Position numbers and translations under genes: made by a program. A model generated the notes under the pieces. The model was not told where the DNA came from and did not search any database. It worked only from the letters and a program-made list of their open reading frames with translations. This document shows, in pieces, positions 54,409-62,412 of a stretch of 64,000 nucleotides of DNA (positions within the stretch are counted from its first letter, which is position 1; each line of letters begins with the position of its first letter). This DNA is from JACQKT01 sp038063055 (GTDB taxonomy: Bacteria; Patescibacteriota; Minisyncoccia; UBA6257; 2-01-FULL-56-20): the NCBI GenBank assembly GCA_038063055.1, contig JBBTVY010000005.1, positions 1 through 64,000 of the forward strand. The letters run 5' to 3'.

Positions 54409-54777
54409 CTAAACTATTTCTTCGGCCATCGTCATTATTTTTTCAAAACCCCTGCCTTTCAGTTCCCGCGGCAAAGGCCCGAAAATTCTGGTTGCCACGG
54501 GTTCTTTTTTGGCGTCGACAATAACGGCGGCGTTTTCGTCAAAGCGTACATAGGAACCGTCCGCTCTTCTGTACGGCTTTCTGCTTCTCACAAGAACCGC
54601 CCTGACAATGTCTTTATTTTTTATGTTTTTTCTTGGTTCGGCTTCCTGTACGGACGCTATGAAAATATCTCCGATTCCGGCATAGCGGCGTCTGGTTCCC
54701 CCCAAAATGCGGAAACAGCGTATTTTTTTCGCACCGCTGTTATCAGCGACTTTTAATATTGAACGTTCCTGAATCAT
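54409..54777 (-). CDS. rplN: 50S ribosomal protein uL14
   Basis: 122 residues. MIQERSILKVADNSGAKKIRCFRILGG and FGPLPRELKGRGFEKIMTMAEEIV are canonical. uL14 forms part of the intersubunit bridge. rpsQ ends four bases upstream. Confidence 0.97.
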   Translation of the reverse strand: MIQERSILKVADNSGAKKIRCFRILGGTRRRYAGIGDIFIASVQEAEPRKNIKNKDIVRAVLVRSRKPYRRADGSYVRFDENAAVIVDAKKEPVATRIFGPLPRELKGRGFEKIMTMAEEIV

Positions 54778-54781
54778 TTTA

Positions 54782-55066
54782 TTATTCCGATTCTTTTCTT
54801 TTTTCCGACAGACCGATAATCGTCCACCTTTTATCCTTTGACAGCGGCCTGGTTTCCTCGATAACGACTTTATCGCCGGCGCGGTATTCGTTTTTTTCGT
54901 CGTGCGCCTTGAATTTGGCGGTGACTTTATAGTACTTCAGATATTTCGGATGTTTTTTCAGGCGGGTAACCGCAATCACCCGGGTCTTTTGCATTTTGTC
55001 CGAAACAATCATGCCGGTTAATCTCCTTTTTCTTTTTTGGGTTTCTTTAGTCATTTTGATATTCAT
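54782..55066 (-). CDS. rpsQ: 30S ribosomal protein uS17
   Basis: 94 residues. GMIVSDKMQKTRVIAVTRLKKHPKYLKYYKVTAKFKAHDEKN and GDKVVIEETRPLSKDKRW are typical. The start ATG overlaps the rpmC stop (ATGA); a second ATG at 55054 is possible. It stabilises 16S folding. Confidence 0.95.
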   Translation of the reverse strand: MNIKMTKETQKRKRRLTGMIVSDKMQKTRVIAVTRLKKHPKYLKYYKVTAKFKAHDEKNEYRAGDKVVIEETRPLSKDKRWTIIGLSEKRKESE

Positions 55067-55272
55067 ATTTTCCCGCCGTCCGATTTACCTTTAATGAAAG
55101 TGATGGTTCTGGCAATGTCTTTTTTAAGAGAGCGGAGGTCCTTCACGTTTTTAACTTTGCCTGCAGCCAGATCGAATTTTAAAACGCGGAGCTTCTCCCT
55201 GGAATCTTTGACGAATTTTTCCAATTCCGCGAGCGGTTTGTTTTTTAATTCTGTTATTTCTTTTCTTTTCAT
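55063..55272 (-). CDS. rpmC: 50S ribosomal protein uL29
   Basis: 69 residues, the usual three-helix bundle: ITELKNKPLAELEKFVKDSREKLRVLKFDLAAGKVKN then RSLKKDIARTITFI. It lies at the exit tunnel. It overlaps rpsQ by 4 bases and follows rplP by 13 bases. Confidence 0.94.
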   Translation of the reverse strand: MKRKEITELKNKPLAELEKFVKDSREKLRVLKFDLAAGKVKNVKDLRSLKKDIARTITFIKGKSDGGKI

Positions 55273-55285
55273 GTTTTCCCGGTTA

Positions 55286-55705
55286 TTAAGCTTTTGGTTT
55301 TGAAACCACGCGGCTCTTGAACGGCAGCTTGTGGGCGGCCCGGCGAAGCGCTTCGCGAGCCACTTCTTCTCCGACTCCGTCCACCTCGAGAATTATCCTT
55401 CCCGGCCTGACTGGGAAAACATAATGGTCGACGCTACCCTTGCCTCCGCCCATCGTGGTTTCCGGCGGACGCTTGGTAATCGGCTTGTCCGGAAAAACCC
55501 TTATCCAAAGCCTGCCTTGTCTCTTAAGAAAATGGGTGACGGCGCGGCGCGCGGCTTCTATTTGCCGAGAAGTAAGCCAAGCCGCTTCCGTGGCCTTCAA
55601 TCCGAATTCACCGTAATTAATGAGCACCCCTCTTCCTTCTTTAAGGCGGCCGCGAGACCTGCCTTTTTGCCATTTCCTGTGTTTTACTTTTTTTGGTATA
55701 AGCAT
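55286..55705 (-). CDS. rplP: 50S ribosomal protein uL16
   Basis: 139 residues. LIPKKVKHRKWQKGRSRG, YGEFGLKATEAAWLTSRQIEAARRA and TMGGGKGSVDHYVFPVRPG are diagnostic. uL16 contacts the A-site tRNA elbow. It lies 42 bases after rpsC. Confidence 0.97.
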   Translation of the reverse strand: MLIPKKVKHRKWQKGRSRGRLKEGRGVLINYGEFGLKATEAAWLTSRQIEAARRAVTHFLKRQGRLWIRVFPDKPITKRPPETTMGGGKGSVDHYVFPVRPGRIILEVDGVGEEVAREALRRAAHKLPFKSRVVSKPKA

Positions 55706-55747
55706 GTTAGTTTCTAAATTTGTAAGGTTAATTTATAATTTATAACT

Positions 55748-56431
55748 TTATGAACTTTTAACTTTTGAAAATACTTCGCCCTTATATATCCAAACTTTTA
55801 TTCCGATGGTTCCGTAAGTGGTAAAAGCTGTTGCCGTCCCGTAATCAATATCGGCGCGAAGATTTTGCAAAGGCAAAGCGCCTTTCTTCAGCGATTCGTC
55901 TCTGGCGATTTCAGCGCCGCCAAGGCGGCCCGCCAAAAGAATCTTTGCTCCCTTTACTTCCCTGTTCTGCACCATCTGCTCCATATATTTTTTCATGGTC
56001 CTGCGGAAAGGCATGCGTTTTTCCAAATCCCAGGCTATTTGTTGAGCCACGTAAGGCGCTGCGATTTCAGACCTCTTGAGTTCTTCAATATTGACGCTCA
56101 CGTTGACCCGACCCTTGGCTTCTTTTCCTTTTTTGAGAGAATCTTCCAAAGCTTTCGTGAACTCTTCGATTCCTTTTCCGCCGCGTCCGATTATGAATCC
56201 GGGCCGCGCCGCCTTGATGAAAACTTTCAGGTTGTTTATGGTTCTTTCTATTTCAACCGAAGCGATGCCGGCCATATTCAGTTTCTCGCGTATAAGTTTT
56301 CTGATTATCTCGTCTTCGGCGAGATATTTTGGGTAAGTGGAACGTCCTCCCTTGTCCGGCAAAAACCAGCGAACCGGCCAGTTCTTTATTATTCCTAAAC
56401 GAAAAGATTGTGGATTTATTTTCTGTCCCAT
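55748..56431 (-). CDS. rpsC: 30S ribosomal protein uS3
   Basis: 227 residues. The N-terminal MGQKINPQSFRLGI, the KH domain with FIIGRGGKGIEEF and the C-terminal domain (GRLGGAEIARDE, GTIGIKVWIYKGE) are complete. uS3 lines the mRNA entry site. It is separated from rplV by a 78-base repeat immediately before its start. Confidence 0.97.
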   Translation of the reverse strand: MGQKINPQSFRLGIIKNWPVRWFLPDKGGRSTYPKYLAEDEIIRKLIREKLNMAGIASVEIERTINNLKVFIKAARPGFIIGRGGKGIEEFTKALEDSLKKGKEAKGRVNVSVNIEELKRSEIAAPYVAQQIAWDLEKRMPFRRTMKKYMEQMVQNREVKGAKILLAGRLGGAEIARDESLKKGALPLQNLRADIDYGTATAFTTYGTIGIKVWIYKGEVFSKVKSS

Positions 56432-56438
56432 GGTGTTG

Positions 56439-56516
56439 CTAATTTACAGATTTTTATGAATATACGAATAAAAATTTTGTTTATTTATAAAATTCGTATA
56501 TTCGTACTGATTCGTA
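56439..56516. repeat. 78-base palindromic repeat between rplV and rpsC
   Basis: It is an exact copy of 53069-53146, in the same orientation and again just upstream of a start codon. Confidence 0.9.
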
Positions 56517-56526
56517 ATTTCGCATA

Positions 56527-57057
56527 CTAAACTGATTTTCTTCTGAAAATCTTTTTGAAGAAACCCGGTTTCTGGTGGGTGGCCTGTTCCGCCGACTTTC
56601 TTTCTGCAGAAAGTTTCTTTTCTTTTTTTGGTTCTTCCTGCGCGGTTTTTTTGGTTTTTTTCCTGATTTCCATCCTGAAGCGGGCTTTCTTTAATTCGGG
56701 ATTTTCGGACAAAACAAGGGTAACATGACTCATTTTCTTTTGGATAGGGGTGGCTATTCCTTTCGCCCGCGGCAGTATTCTTTTGAGCATCGGGCCCTGG
56801 TCGACGCGAATGCTTTCAATGTAAAGTTTGTCCGGACTGGATTTGAAATTACGTACGGCTCCGGCAACCGCAGAACGCAGCAATTTCAAAATCGGCTTGG
56901 CGGCCCGTCTGTTTTGAACGACAAGCTGAGCTTCGGCTTCGTTTACCGTCAAGCCCTTCAACAAACCGGCAATGGCTCTTGCTTTTCGTGGCGCCATCCG
57001 CAGATAACTCAAACGGGCCGTTTCTTTCATTTTTTTGTCGGCAGTTTGTTCGGTCAT
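56527..57057 (-). CDS. rplV: 50S ribosomal protein uL22 with C-terminal extension
   Basis: 176 residues, against ~110-115 in E. coli. The core (YLRMAPRKARAIAGLLKGLTVNEAEAQL, LYIESIRVDQGPMLKRILPRAKGIATPI) is normal. The last ~50 residues are highly charged and Lys/Glu-rich (KTKKTAQEEPKKEKKLSAERK), a disordered tail ending with FFKKIFRRKSV. uL22 lines the exit tunnel. rpsS is 3 bases upstream. Confidence 0.95.
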   Translation of the reverse strand: MTEQTADKKMKETARLSYLRMAPRKARAIAGLLKGLTVNEAEAQLVVQNRRAAKPILKLLRSAVAGAVRNFKSSPDKLYIESIRVDQGPMLKRILPRAKGIATPIQKKMSHVTLVLSENPELKKARFRMEIRKKTKKTAQEEPKKEKKLSAERKSAEQATHQKPGFFKKIFRRKSV

Positions 57058-57060
57058 GTT

Positions 57061-57378
57061 TTAAGAAGTTTTAGCCGCCGGTTTTTGGGCTGTTTCGGTC
57101 TTTTGTTCCAATTCTTTCTGCATCTTTCCGCCGTGCCTCACGAACTTTCTTGTCGGAGAAAATTCTCCGAGACGGTGCCCGACCATATCTTCGTTTACCC
57201 TGACCTCAATGAAATTTTTTCCGTTGTGGACGGAAAAAACATACCCGACCATTTCTGGCGAAATTTCCGAAGCGCGCGACCAGGTTTTTATGGGACTTCC
57301 CTCGCCGGCTTTTTGGCGGGAAATTTTTTTCAGAATATCAGACGCCACGTAGGGCGGTTTTTTTGATGAACGCGACAT
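57061..57378 (-). CDS. rpsS: 30S ribosomal protein uS19
   Basis: 105 residues. KTWSRASEISPEMVGYVFSVHNGKNFIEVRVNEDMVGHRLGEFSPTRKFVRHG is diagnostic. The N-terminus is short; the C-terminus (EKTETAQKPAAKTS) is slightly extended. It lies at the 30S head. A 96-base AT-rich gap separates it from rplB. Confidence 0.96.
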   Translation of the reverse strand: MSRSSKKPPYVASDILKKISRQKAGEGSPIKTWSRASEISPEMVGYVFSVHNGKNFIEVRVNEDMVGHRLGEFSPTRKFVRHGGKMQKELEQKTETAQKPAAKTS

Positions 57379-57474
57379 AATCGTTTTGTGGTATCGATAC
57401 CAATATACGTAATGATGCTAATTATACAAATACAATTCGTATCATTAGTAAATTAGTATATTCGCATCGATACA
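57379..57474. repeat. diverged AT-rich repeat between rplB and rpsS
   Basis: GTATCGATACC at one end and ATTCGCATCGATAC at the other, with TACAATTCGTATC inside. It resembles the TTCGTA repeats at the other operon gaps but is not a close copy. Confidence 0.55.
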
Positions 57475-58296
57475 TTACTTTCTTCGTTTAATTATCATCT
57501 TACTCGACCACTTTTTCTTATTTCTGGTTTTTCTTCCGCCGGTAATTTTACCCCAAAGCGTTTTCGGGCGGCGCGTGCCTCGCGGCTGTCTGCCTTCGCC
57601 TCCGCCGTACGGATGGTCAACCGGGTTCATGGCCGTGCCTCTTACCGTCGGCCTGATGCCGAGCCAGCGTGAACGCCCTGCTTTGCCGATAACCGTAAGA
57701 TTGTGCTCGGAATTCGAAACTTTTCCCAACGAAGCATAGCCGCCCCACTGGACGCGTCTTATTTCACCGGAAGAAAGCTTAAGGTCGGTGTATCCGCCGT
57801 CGTTGGCCAGAACTTCCGCGAAAGAACCGGCCGACCTGGCCATTTGGCCGCCGCGGCCCGGAGTAAGCTCAACGTTGTGAACCTGATATCCAACTGGTAT
57901 GTTTTTCAGCATCAGCCTGTTGCCGGTTTTCAGCGGCGCCGATTCGGCCGAAATTATTTCGGAGCCGATTTCGAGCCCACTCGGAGCAAGAACGTAGCGG
58001 CGTTCTCCGTCTTTGTATTTCAACAGGACTATGAAAGCGGTGCGATACGGGTCATATTCCAATGTTTCCACCCTGGCCGATTGATTGAACTTGTTCTGCC
58101 TGAAATCTATATCGCGATAAAGCTTTTTGTGTCCGCCGGATTGATGGCGCGTCGTTATTCTGCCCTGGCTGTTCCGGCCGGCGTGCGCCTTAAGCCGCCT
58201 AGTAAGCTGTTTTCGCGGTTTTGTTTTTGAAAGACCGGAATAATCCGGATGGGTGGTTTGCCGCCTGGAAGGGGTTGTCGGTGAATAAGTTTTCAT
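57475..58296 (-). CDS. rplB: 50S ribosomal protein uL2
   Basis: 273 residues. GRNSQGRITTRHQSGGHKKLYRDIDF, IPVGYQVHNVELTPGRGGQMARSAG and the conserved MNPVDHPYGGGEGR (active-centre histidine region) are all present. uL2 is needed for subunit joining and peptidyl transfer. It follows rplW with a one-base gap. Confidence 0.97.
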   Translation of the reverse strand: MKTYSPTTPSRRQTTHPDYSGLSKTKPRKQLTRRLKAHAGRNSQGRITTRHQSGGHKKLYRDIDFRQNKFNQSARVETLEYDPYRTAFIVLLKYKDGERRYVLAPSGLEIGSEIISAESAPLKTGNRLMLKNIPVGYQVHNVELTPGRGGQMARSAGSFAEVLANDGGYTDLKLSSGEIRRVQWGGYASLGKVSNSEHNLTVIGKAGRSRWLGIRPTVRGTAMNPVDHPYGGGEGRQPRGTRRPKTLWGKITGGRKTRNKKKWSSKMIIKRRK

Positions 58297-58297
58297 T

Positions 58298-58573
58298 TTA
58301 GTTTATTTCTATTTTTTGTCCTTCCTTAAGGGTTACGATGGCTTTCTTGTGGCCGGACCTGGCGCCTGCTTTGTTCCGGAATTTCTTTACTTTCGGATGA
58401 CGCGTCACTGTCTTGATTTTCACGACATCGATTCCATAAATCTTTTTAAGCGCTTTTTTTATTTCGTTTTTTGTGGACGAAAGTTCTACCATAAAAACAT
58501 ATTTTCCGGCTTTGCTCAAATCAGTGGCTTTCTCGGTGATATGCGGCTTTTTTATGACAAATGAGCTTTTCAT
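58298..58573 (-). CDS. rplW: 50S ribosomal protein uL23
   Basis: 91 residues. IKKPHITEKATDLSKAGKYVFMVE and KKALKKIYGIDVVKIKTV match uL23, the tunnel-exit docking site for trigger factor and SRP. A 64-base gap lies before rplD's end. Confidence 0.95.
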   Translation of the reverse strand: MKSSFVIKKPHITEKATDLSKAGKYVFMVELSSTKNEIKKALKKIYGIDVVKIKTVTRHPKVKKFRNKAGARSGHKKAIVTLKEGQKIEIN

Positions 58574-58637
58574 TTTAGTTTGTAATTAAACTTTTGTTTA
58601 ATCAATCGGTTCGCTCGGCTAAAATTAAAATAGAATT

Positions 58638-59297
58638 TCATTTTACTCCTCGCTGCCGATTGTAATGCTTGGTTATCGACGGAACGGCTTTCTGGTCTAT
58701 GAAAACGTTTTTGTGTTTCATTATTTCGTAAACATTAAGCGATTCCGGACTTATTACTCCTGCCTTTTGAAGGTTAGCGGCCGCCCTGAAAATTTTTTTA
58801 TTCTCCATATCCGGAACGAAAAGAATGTCGTACTTATTTGAATTTTTCCGGAGTTTAACGAGATTTTTCAAAAGCTCCGCGAGGATTTTTGTTTTAGCCG
58901 ATTCTATTTCCAGCGTTTCAAAAAATTTGACTTCGCCGTCATTGAGTTTTTTCGAAAGAAGGCTCATAAGCGCGATGCGGCGCATTTTTTTGTTCACTTT
59001 TTGCGAATAATCCCTCTCCTTGCTCGGTCCGTGGGCTTTGCCGCCGCCCTTCCAGAGCGGAGAGCGTATTGAGCCGTGACGGGCGCGTCCGGTTCCTTTT
59101 TGCCTCCACGGTTTCTTGCCTCCTCCTCTGACTTCGCCTCTTCCTTTGGCGTGCGCCCAGGGACGGCGCAAATTGGCGAGTTGCGCGCTGAGAATCTGGG
59201 CGATGAGAGATGCTTTCCACGGCGCGCCGAAAACCTTCTCCGGCAAATCTATCTCGCCGACTTTTTCATTTTTCCAGTTGTAGATATTCGTTTTCAT
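58638..59297 (-). CDS. rplD: 50S ribosomal protein uL4
   Basis: 219 residues from the ATG at 59297 (MKTNIYNWKNEKVGEIDLPE). A longer frame to 59360 is AT-repeat sequence. The tunnel loop GEVRGGGKKPWRQKGTGRARHGSIRSPLWKGGGKAHGP and the C-terminal globular region are complete. In many bacteria it represses its own operon. The gap before it carries TTAAATC-type repeats (59300-59370). Confidence 0.95.
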   Translation of the reverse strand: MKTNIYNWKNEKVGEIDLPEKVFGAPWKASLIAQILSAQLANLRRPWAHAKGRGEVRGGGKKPWRQKGTGRARHGSIRSPLWKGGGKAHGPSKERDYSQKVNKKMRRIALMSLLSKKLNDGEVKFFETLEIESAKTKILAELLKNLVKLRKNSNKYDILFVPDMENKKIFRAAANLQKAGVISPESLNVYEIMKHKNVFIDQKAVPSITKHYNRQRGVK

Positions 59298-59372
59298 GAA
59301 AATTGATTTATGATTTAAGATTTTGGATTTAAGAATAATTATTTCGTGTTCATAATTCATAAATCATAATTC

Positions 59373-59945
59373 TTAAATCTTTTGTATCTCAAGTAGTCCT
59401 CCGCGGGCTCCCGGAACGGCTCCTTTTATCATTAAAATGTTTTTATCCACGTCGACTCCGGCTACGGTGAGATTTTTGACGGTAACGCGGTCGCCGCCCA
59501 TCCGTCCGGCCATTTTCCTTCCCGGAAAAACTTTTTGCGGAGCGGTTGAACCTATCGAACCGGGGGCGCGCAAGCGGTTCTTCTGCCCGTGCGTTTTTGG
59601 ACCACCATGGAAACCGTGCCTTTTGACTACGCCCTGGAATCCGCGCCCCTTGGAAACTCCGCTTACTCTGACAATGTCGCCTTCCTTGAAAACGGAAATG
59701 TTAACAGCATCGTCAACTTTGAACTTTTCCGCCAGAGGCGGATCCGCCTTCGGCGGAGAACTTTGAACTTTGAACTCTCGCTTTCGTTTGCCGAAAGCGA
59801 GCTGGACGGCTTCATAACCGTCTTTTTCTTTTGTGCGGACGAGAGTTACCTTGTTTTTGGAAACTTCAACCAAAGTCACCGGAATGACCTTGTCTTCTTT
59901 CCAAATCTGGCTCATGTTCAGTTTTTTGCCCAATATGAAAGACAT
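59373..59945 (-). CDS. rplC: 50S ribosomal protein uL3 with a repeat-derived insert
   Basis: 190 residues from the ATG at 59945 (MSFILGKKLNMSQIW); a longer frame to 60011 would overlap the promoter. The family signatures GVSKGRGFQGVVKRHGF, GGPKTHGQKNRLRAPGSIGSTAPQKVFPGRKMAGRMG are complete. Within the N-terminal half, SSPPKADPPLAEKF is encoded by twin CCGCC/GGCGG palindromes between AACTTTGAACTT repeats. uL3 sits near the peptidyl-transferase centre. It begins its own transcript: a terminator and promoter lie just upstream. Confidence 0.95.
   Translation of the reverse strand: MSFILGKKLNMSQIWKEDKVIPVTLVEVSKNKVTLVRTKEKDGYEAVQLAFGKRKREFKVQSSPPKADPPLAEKFKVDDAVNISVFKEGDIVRVSGVSKGRGFQGVVKRHGFHGGPKTHGQKNRLRAPGSIGSTAPQKVFPGRKMAGRMGGDRVTVKNLTVAGVDVDKNILMIKGAVPGARGGLLEIQKI
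59728..59757. repeat. twin palindromes inserted in frame in rplC
   Basis: TCCGCCAGAGGCGGA and TCCGCCTTCGGCGGA stand side by side. The surroundings (59710-59776) carry AACTTTGAACTT words on both sides. It adds about a dozen residues to uL3. Confidence 0.75.
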
Positions 59946-59996
59946 CTTGGTTTTCTGCGAAAATCGGTATGTATACGATTTGGCGCATGCCGGAAT

Positions 59997-60025
59997 ATTG
60001 TATACAAACAAACGGCTCCCGTCAA
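59997..60025 (-). promoter_or_regulatory. promoter of the rplC-led S10/spc transcript
   Basis: -35 TTGACG (60025-60020), 17-base spacer, -10 TACAAT (60002-59997). The leader before rplC is about 45 bases and contains inverted GTATAC words. Confidence 0.65.
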
Positions 60026-60035
60026 TATGGGTAAT

Positions 60036-60076
60036 AAAAAAAATGAATCGCCGGGCTTCCCGAAGGAAGTCCCGGC
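60036..60076 (-). terminator. terminator after the 107-residue orphan gene
   Basis: GCCGGG plus CTTCC pair with GGAAG plus CCCGGC around a CGAA loop, with one bulged base. An eight-base T run follows on the minus strand. Confidence 0.8.
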
Positions 60077-60165
60077 TTGATGCTTGGAGATATGTTGATG
60101 TACTATAGTATGTCGACTCAATGCCCTCCTCGCTTTTGCATTAGCCCTTTTTGCCGGATGCTATC

Positions 60166-60489
60166 TTAGAAAGCGTCGATGGCACGAGCTTTTTTCCTTC
60201 TCGCCTCCTGGTATTCAGAGGTGCACCGGGTTTTTTCGGCAGCGATATGGGTGAATAAGTTTTCCCGCCCAGGCAGACCTTGATCCCTGAATTTTTGCTC
60301 GAACACATTATGAATGGCGTCATGATTTGCCGGAATGACGGATGACTGAACAATGTCCGCCAATGCTGAAAGCACAGCCACATCAATCGTTCTTGTGTTG
60401 TGGTCTCTTCTGCCGGATTGGTTGACCCAGTTCGACGTGCTGTTGACTTGTAACACTATTGCTTCGTGAAACGGTTTCGGCGCTGACAT
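60166..60489 (-). CDS. hypothetical protein between rpsJ and rplC
   Basis: 107 residues, soluble and mixed in composition, with no membrane segment and one cysteine. It has a strong Shine-Dalgarno (AGGAG, 9 bases before ATG), unlike most genes here, and a canonical terminator after it, so it is a separate unit. Short motifs (NSTSNWVNQSGRRDHNTRTIDVAVL; NVFEQKFRDQGLPGRENLF) match nothing I know. It breaks the usual rpsJ-rplC contact in the S10 operon. Likely acquired or lineage-specific. Confidence 0.7.
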   Translation of the reverse strand: MSAPKPFHEAIVLQVNSTSNWVNQSGRRDHNTRTIDVAVLSALADIVQSSVIPANHDAIHNVFEQKFRDQGLPGRENLFTHIAAEKTRCTSEYQEARRKKARAIDAF

Positions 60490-60567
60490 AGCAGGAAACT
60501 CCTAATATTCACATGGCGAATTTGCCATGATTATTAAAACACTAGAAACTAAAAACTACAAGCGTAG

Positions 60568-60694
60568 ATTTTCGGTTTAAGAGAAGCTATCGCAGACACA
60601 AAAAGCTTGGTCTCGCGGAGCGAGTTTTTGTGTCGAGATGCAAGAATGCCCATCCGCTGGAGATGGGCAATTCTGGTTCTCTTAAACCGAAAAT
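60568..60694. ncRNA. compact three-way-junction element between rpsJ and the orphan gene
   Basis: The closing stem is ATTTTCGGTTTAAGAGAA (60568-60585) with its exact inverse (60677-60694), 18 bp. Inside are two hairpins. The first is 60595-60604 with 60625-60634 (10 bp), continued by CTCGC/GCGAG around a 3-base loop. The second is 60648-60654 with 60662-60668 (GCCCATC/GATGGGC), extended by AGAAT/ATTCT with one bulge. The strand is unknown; it could be an RNA gene, an mRNA leader or a non-autonomous mobile element. Confidence 0.5.
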
Positions 60695-60705
60695 TGGAGC
60701 CCCCT

Positions 60706-61035
60706 TTAAGCCATTTTTATCTCTATATCAACACCGGCGGGAAGATTCAGGTTCGAGAGCGATTCTATTATCTTCTGGTTTGGATTGGAGATGTCTATCA
60801 GGCGCTTATGTATTCTCAGCTCGAATTGTTCGCGGGAGTCCTTATGGACGAAAGTCGAGCGGTTGACGGTAAATCTTTTTATTTCCGTCGGAAGAGGAAT
60901 CGGGCCGGTAATTTTGGCATCGTTTCTTTCGGCGGCTTCTATAATCTGGCGCGCCGAATTGTCTATGAGCTTGTGGTCGTAGGACTTCAAGCGTAAGCGG
61001 AGTTTCTGGGGAAGCTCGTTGTCTTTCTTGGCCAT
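60706..61035 (-). CDS. rpsJ: 30S ribosomal protein uS10
   Basis: 109 residues. LRLRLKSYDHKLIDNSARQIIEAAERNDAKITGPIPLPTEIKRFTVNRSTFVHKDSREQFELRIHKRLIDI is diagnostic. Besides its ribosomal role, uS10 is NusE in antitermination. It follows tuf, with a TTCGTA-type repeat region between. A structured element and an orphan gene follow before rplC. Confidence 0.96.
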   Translation of the reverse strand: MAKKDNELPQKLRLRLKSYDHKLIDNSARQIIEAAERNDAKITGPIPLPTEIKRFTVNRSTFVHKDSREQFELRIHKRLIDISNPNQKIIESLSNLNLPAGVDIEIKMA

Positions 61036-61147
61036 GTTCGTTTTACTTCATCAGCGAATAACGAATAATTTTCGAATTTACGAATGGATTTCGACTTTGC
61101 TCATCATAAATTCGTATATTCGTAATGGATTCGTTATTCGTTGATGG
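61036..61147. repeat. TTCGTA/TACGAA palindromic region between tuf and rpsJ
   Basis: ATCAGCGAATAACGAAT at one end is mirrored by ATTCGTTATTCGTTGAT at the other; AATTTACGAATGG and ATTCGTATATTCGTAA lie between. It is a long imperfect palindrome like those at the other ribosomal gaps. Confidence 0.7.
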
Positions 61148-62347
61148 TTACTTCAATATTTTGGTTACGACACCGGCGCCCACTGTTTTTCCTCCTTCCC
61201 TGATTGCGAATCTCTGTTTTTCTTCAAGGGCAACCGGGGAAATAAGCTTGCCGGTTACGTTGACTGTGTCTCCGGGCATTACCATTTCCGTTCCTTGAGG
61301 GAGAGTCACGTCGCCGGTTACGTCAGTGGTCCTGATGTAGAACTGCGGCTTGTATCCCGTGAAAAACGGAGTGTGTCGTCCGCCTTCCTCTTTGCTGAGC
61401 ACGTAAACTTCGGCTTCGAATTCGGTGTGCGGAGTCACGCTGCCGGGTTTCGCGATAACTTGTCCCCTCTCGACGTCCTCTTTCTTTAGTCCGCGGAGTA
61501 GGATTCCGACGTTGTCGCCCGCGAGCCCTTCATCGAGAAGCTTGTTGAACATTTCGATTCCCGTGACGACGGTCTTCTGGGTCGGTTTCAGTCCGATTAC
61601 TTCCACTTCTTCGTTGACTTTTATCCTACCGCGCTCGGCCCTGCCGGTGACAACCGTACCTCGGCCTTCGATTGAGAAAATGTCTTCAACCGGCATAAGA
61701 AAAGGTTTGTCGAGTTCGCGGACCGGCTCGGGGATGTAATCGTCAAGGGCTTTTACCAAATCCAAAATCGGTTTCGCGTCCGGGTCGTCGGGGGACTTTG
61801 CATTCAAGGCCTTAAGTGCCGAACCGCGTATGACCGGGGTGGCGTCGCCGTCATAGTTGTATTTTTTCAAAAGCTCCCTTACTTCCGATTCAACGAGGTC
61901 AATCAGTTCTTTGTCCTCGACCTGGTCTACCTTGTTCAAAAACACGACGATTTTAGGCACGCCTACCTGATAAGCGAGCAGAATGTGCTCTCTTGTCTGA
62001 GGCATCGGGCCGTCGGTGGCCGCGACCACGAGAATCGCGCCGTCCATCTGGGCGGCGCCCGTTATCATGTTTTTGATGTAGTCCGCGTGTCCCGGAGCGT
62101 CGATGTGCGCGTAGTGGCGCTTCTCCGATTCGTATTCGGAGTGGTGAAGGGCGATAGTGATGCCGCGCGCTTTTTCTTCTGGCGCGTTGTCAATCTGATC
62201 GATGCCTTCCTCTTTTTTCGCCAGACCCTTCATAAAAAGGATGTGGGTCATCGCCGCGGTCAATGTGGTTTTGCCGTGGTCGACATGACCTATGGTGCCG
62301 ACGTTTACGTGCGGCTTGCCTCTTGTAAACTTTTCTTTTTCAGCCAT
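61148..62347 (-). CDS. tuf: translation elongation factor Tu
   Basis: 399 residues. G1 GHVDHGKTTL, G2 RGITI, G3 DAPGH, G4 NKVD and G5 SALK define the GTPase domain. Domains 2 and 3 are complete (GRGTVVTGRAERG; GGKTVGAGVV). It brings aminoacyl-tRNA to the ribosome and pairs with the short EF-Ts encoded at 46148-46594. A strong promoter lies upstream. Confidence 0.98.
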   Translation of the reverse strand: MAEKEKFTRGKPHVNVGTIGHVDHGKTTLTAAMTHILFMKGLAKKEEGIDQIDNAPEEKARGITIALHHSEYESEKRHYAHIDAPGHADYIKNMITGAAQMDGAILVVAATDGPMPQTREHILLAYQVGVPKIVVFLNKVDQVEDKELIDLVESEVRELLKKYNYDGDATPVIRGSALKALNAKSPDDPDAKPILDLVKALDDYIPEPVRELDKPFLMPVEDIFSIEGRGTVVTGRAERGRIKVNEEVEVIGLKPTQKTVVTGIEMFNKLLDEGLAGDNVGILLRGLKKEDVERGQVIAKPGSVTPHTEFEAEVYVLSKEEGGRHTPFFTGYKPQFYIRTTDVTGDVTLPQGTEMVMPGDTVNVTGKLISPVALEEKQRFAIREGGKTVGAGVVTKILK

Positions 62348-62412
62348 TTTTTAAAATTTATACTTTTTTATTTATTCCTAAGTTTTTCGACCTAGTTTTC
62401 GACAGTTCGGTA

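Noticed and set aside
60568..60694. a degenerate tRNA or tmRNA piece
   Set aside because: Stem lengths and loops do not fit; no T-arm or anticodon stem.
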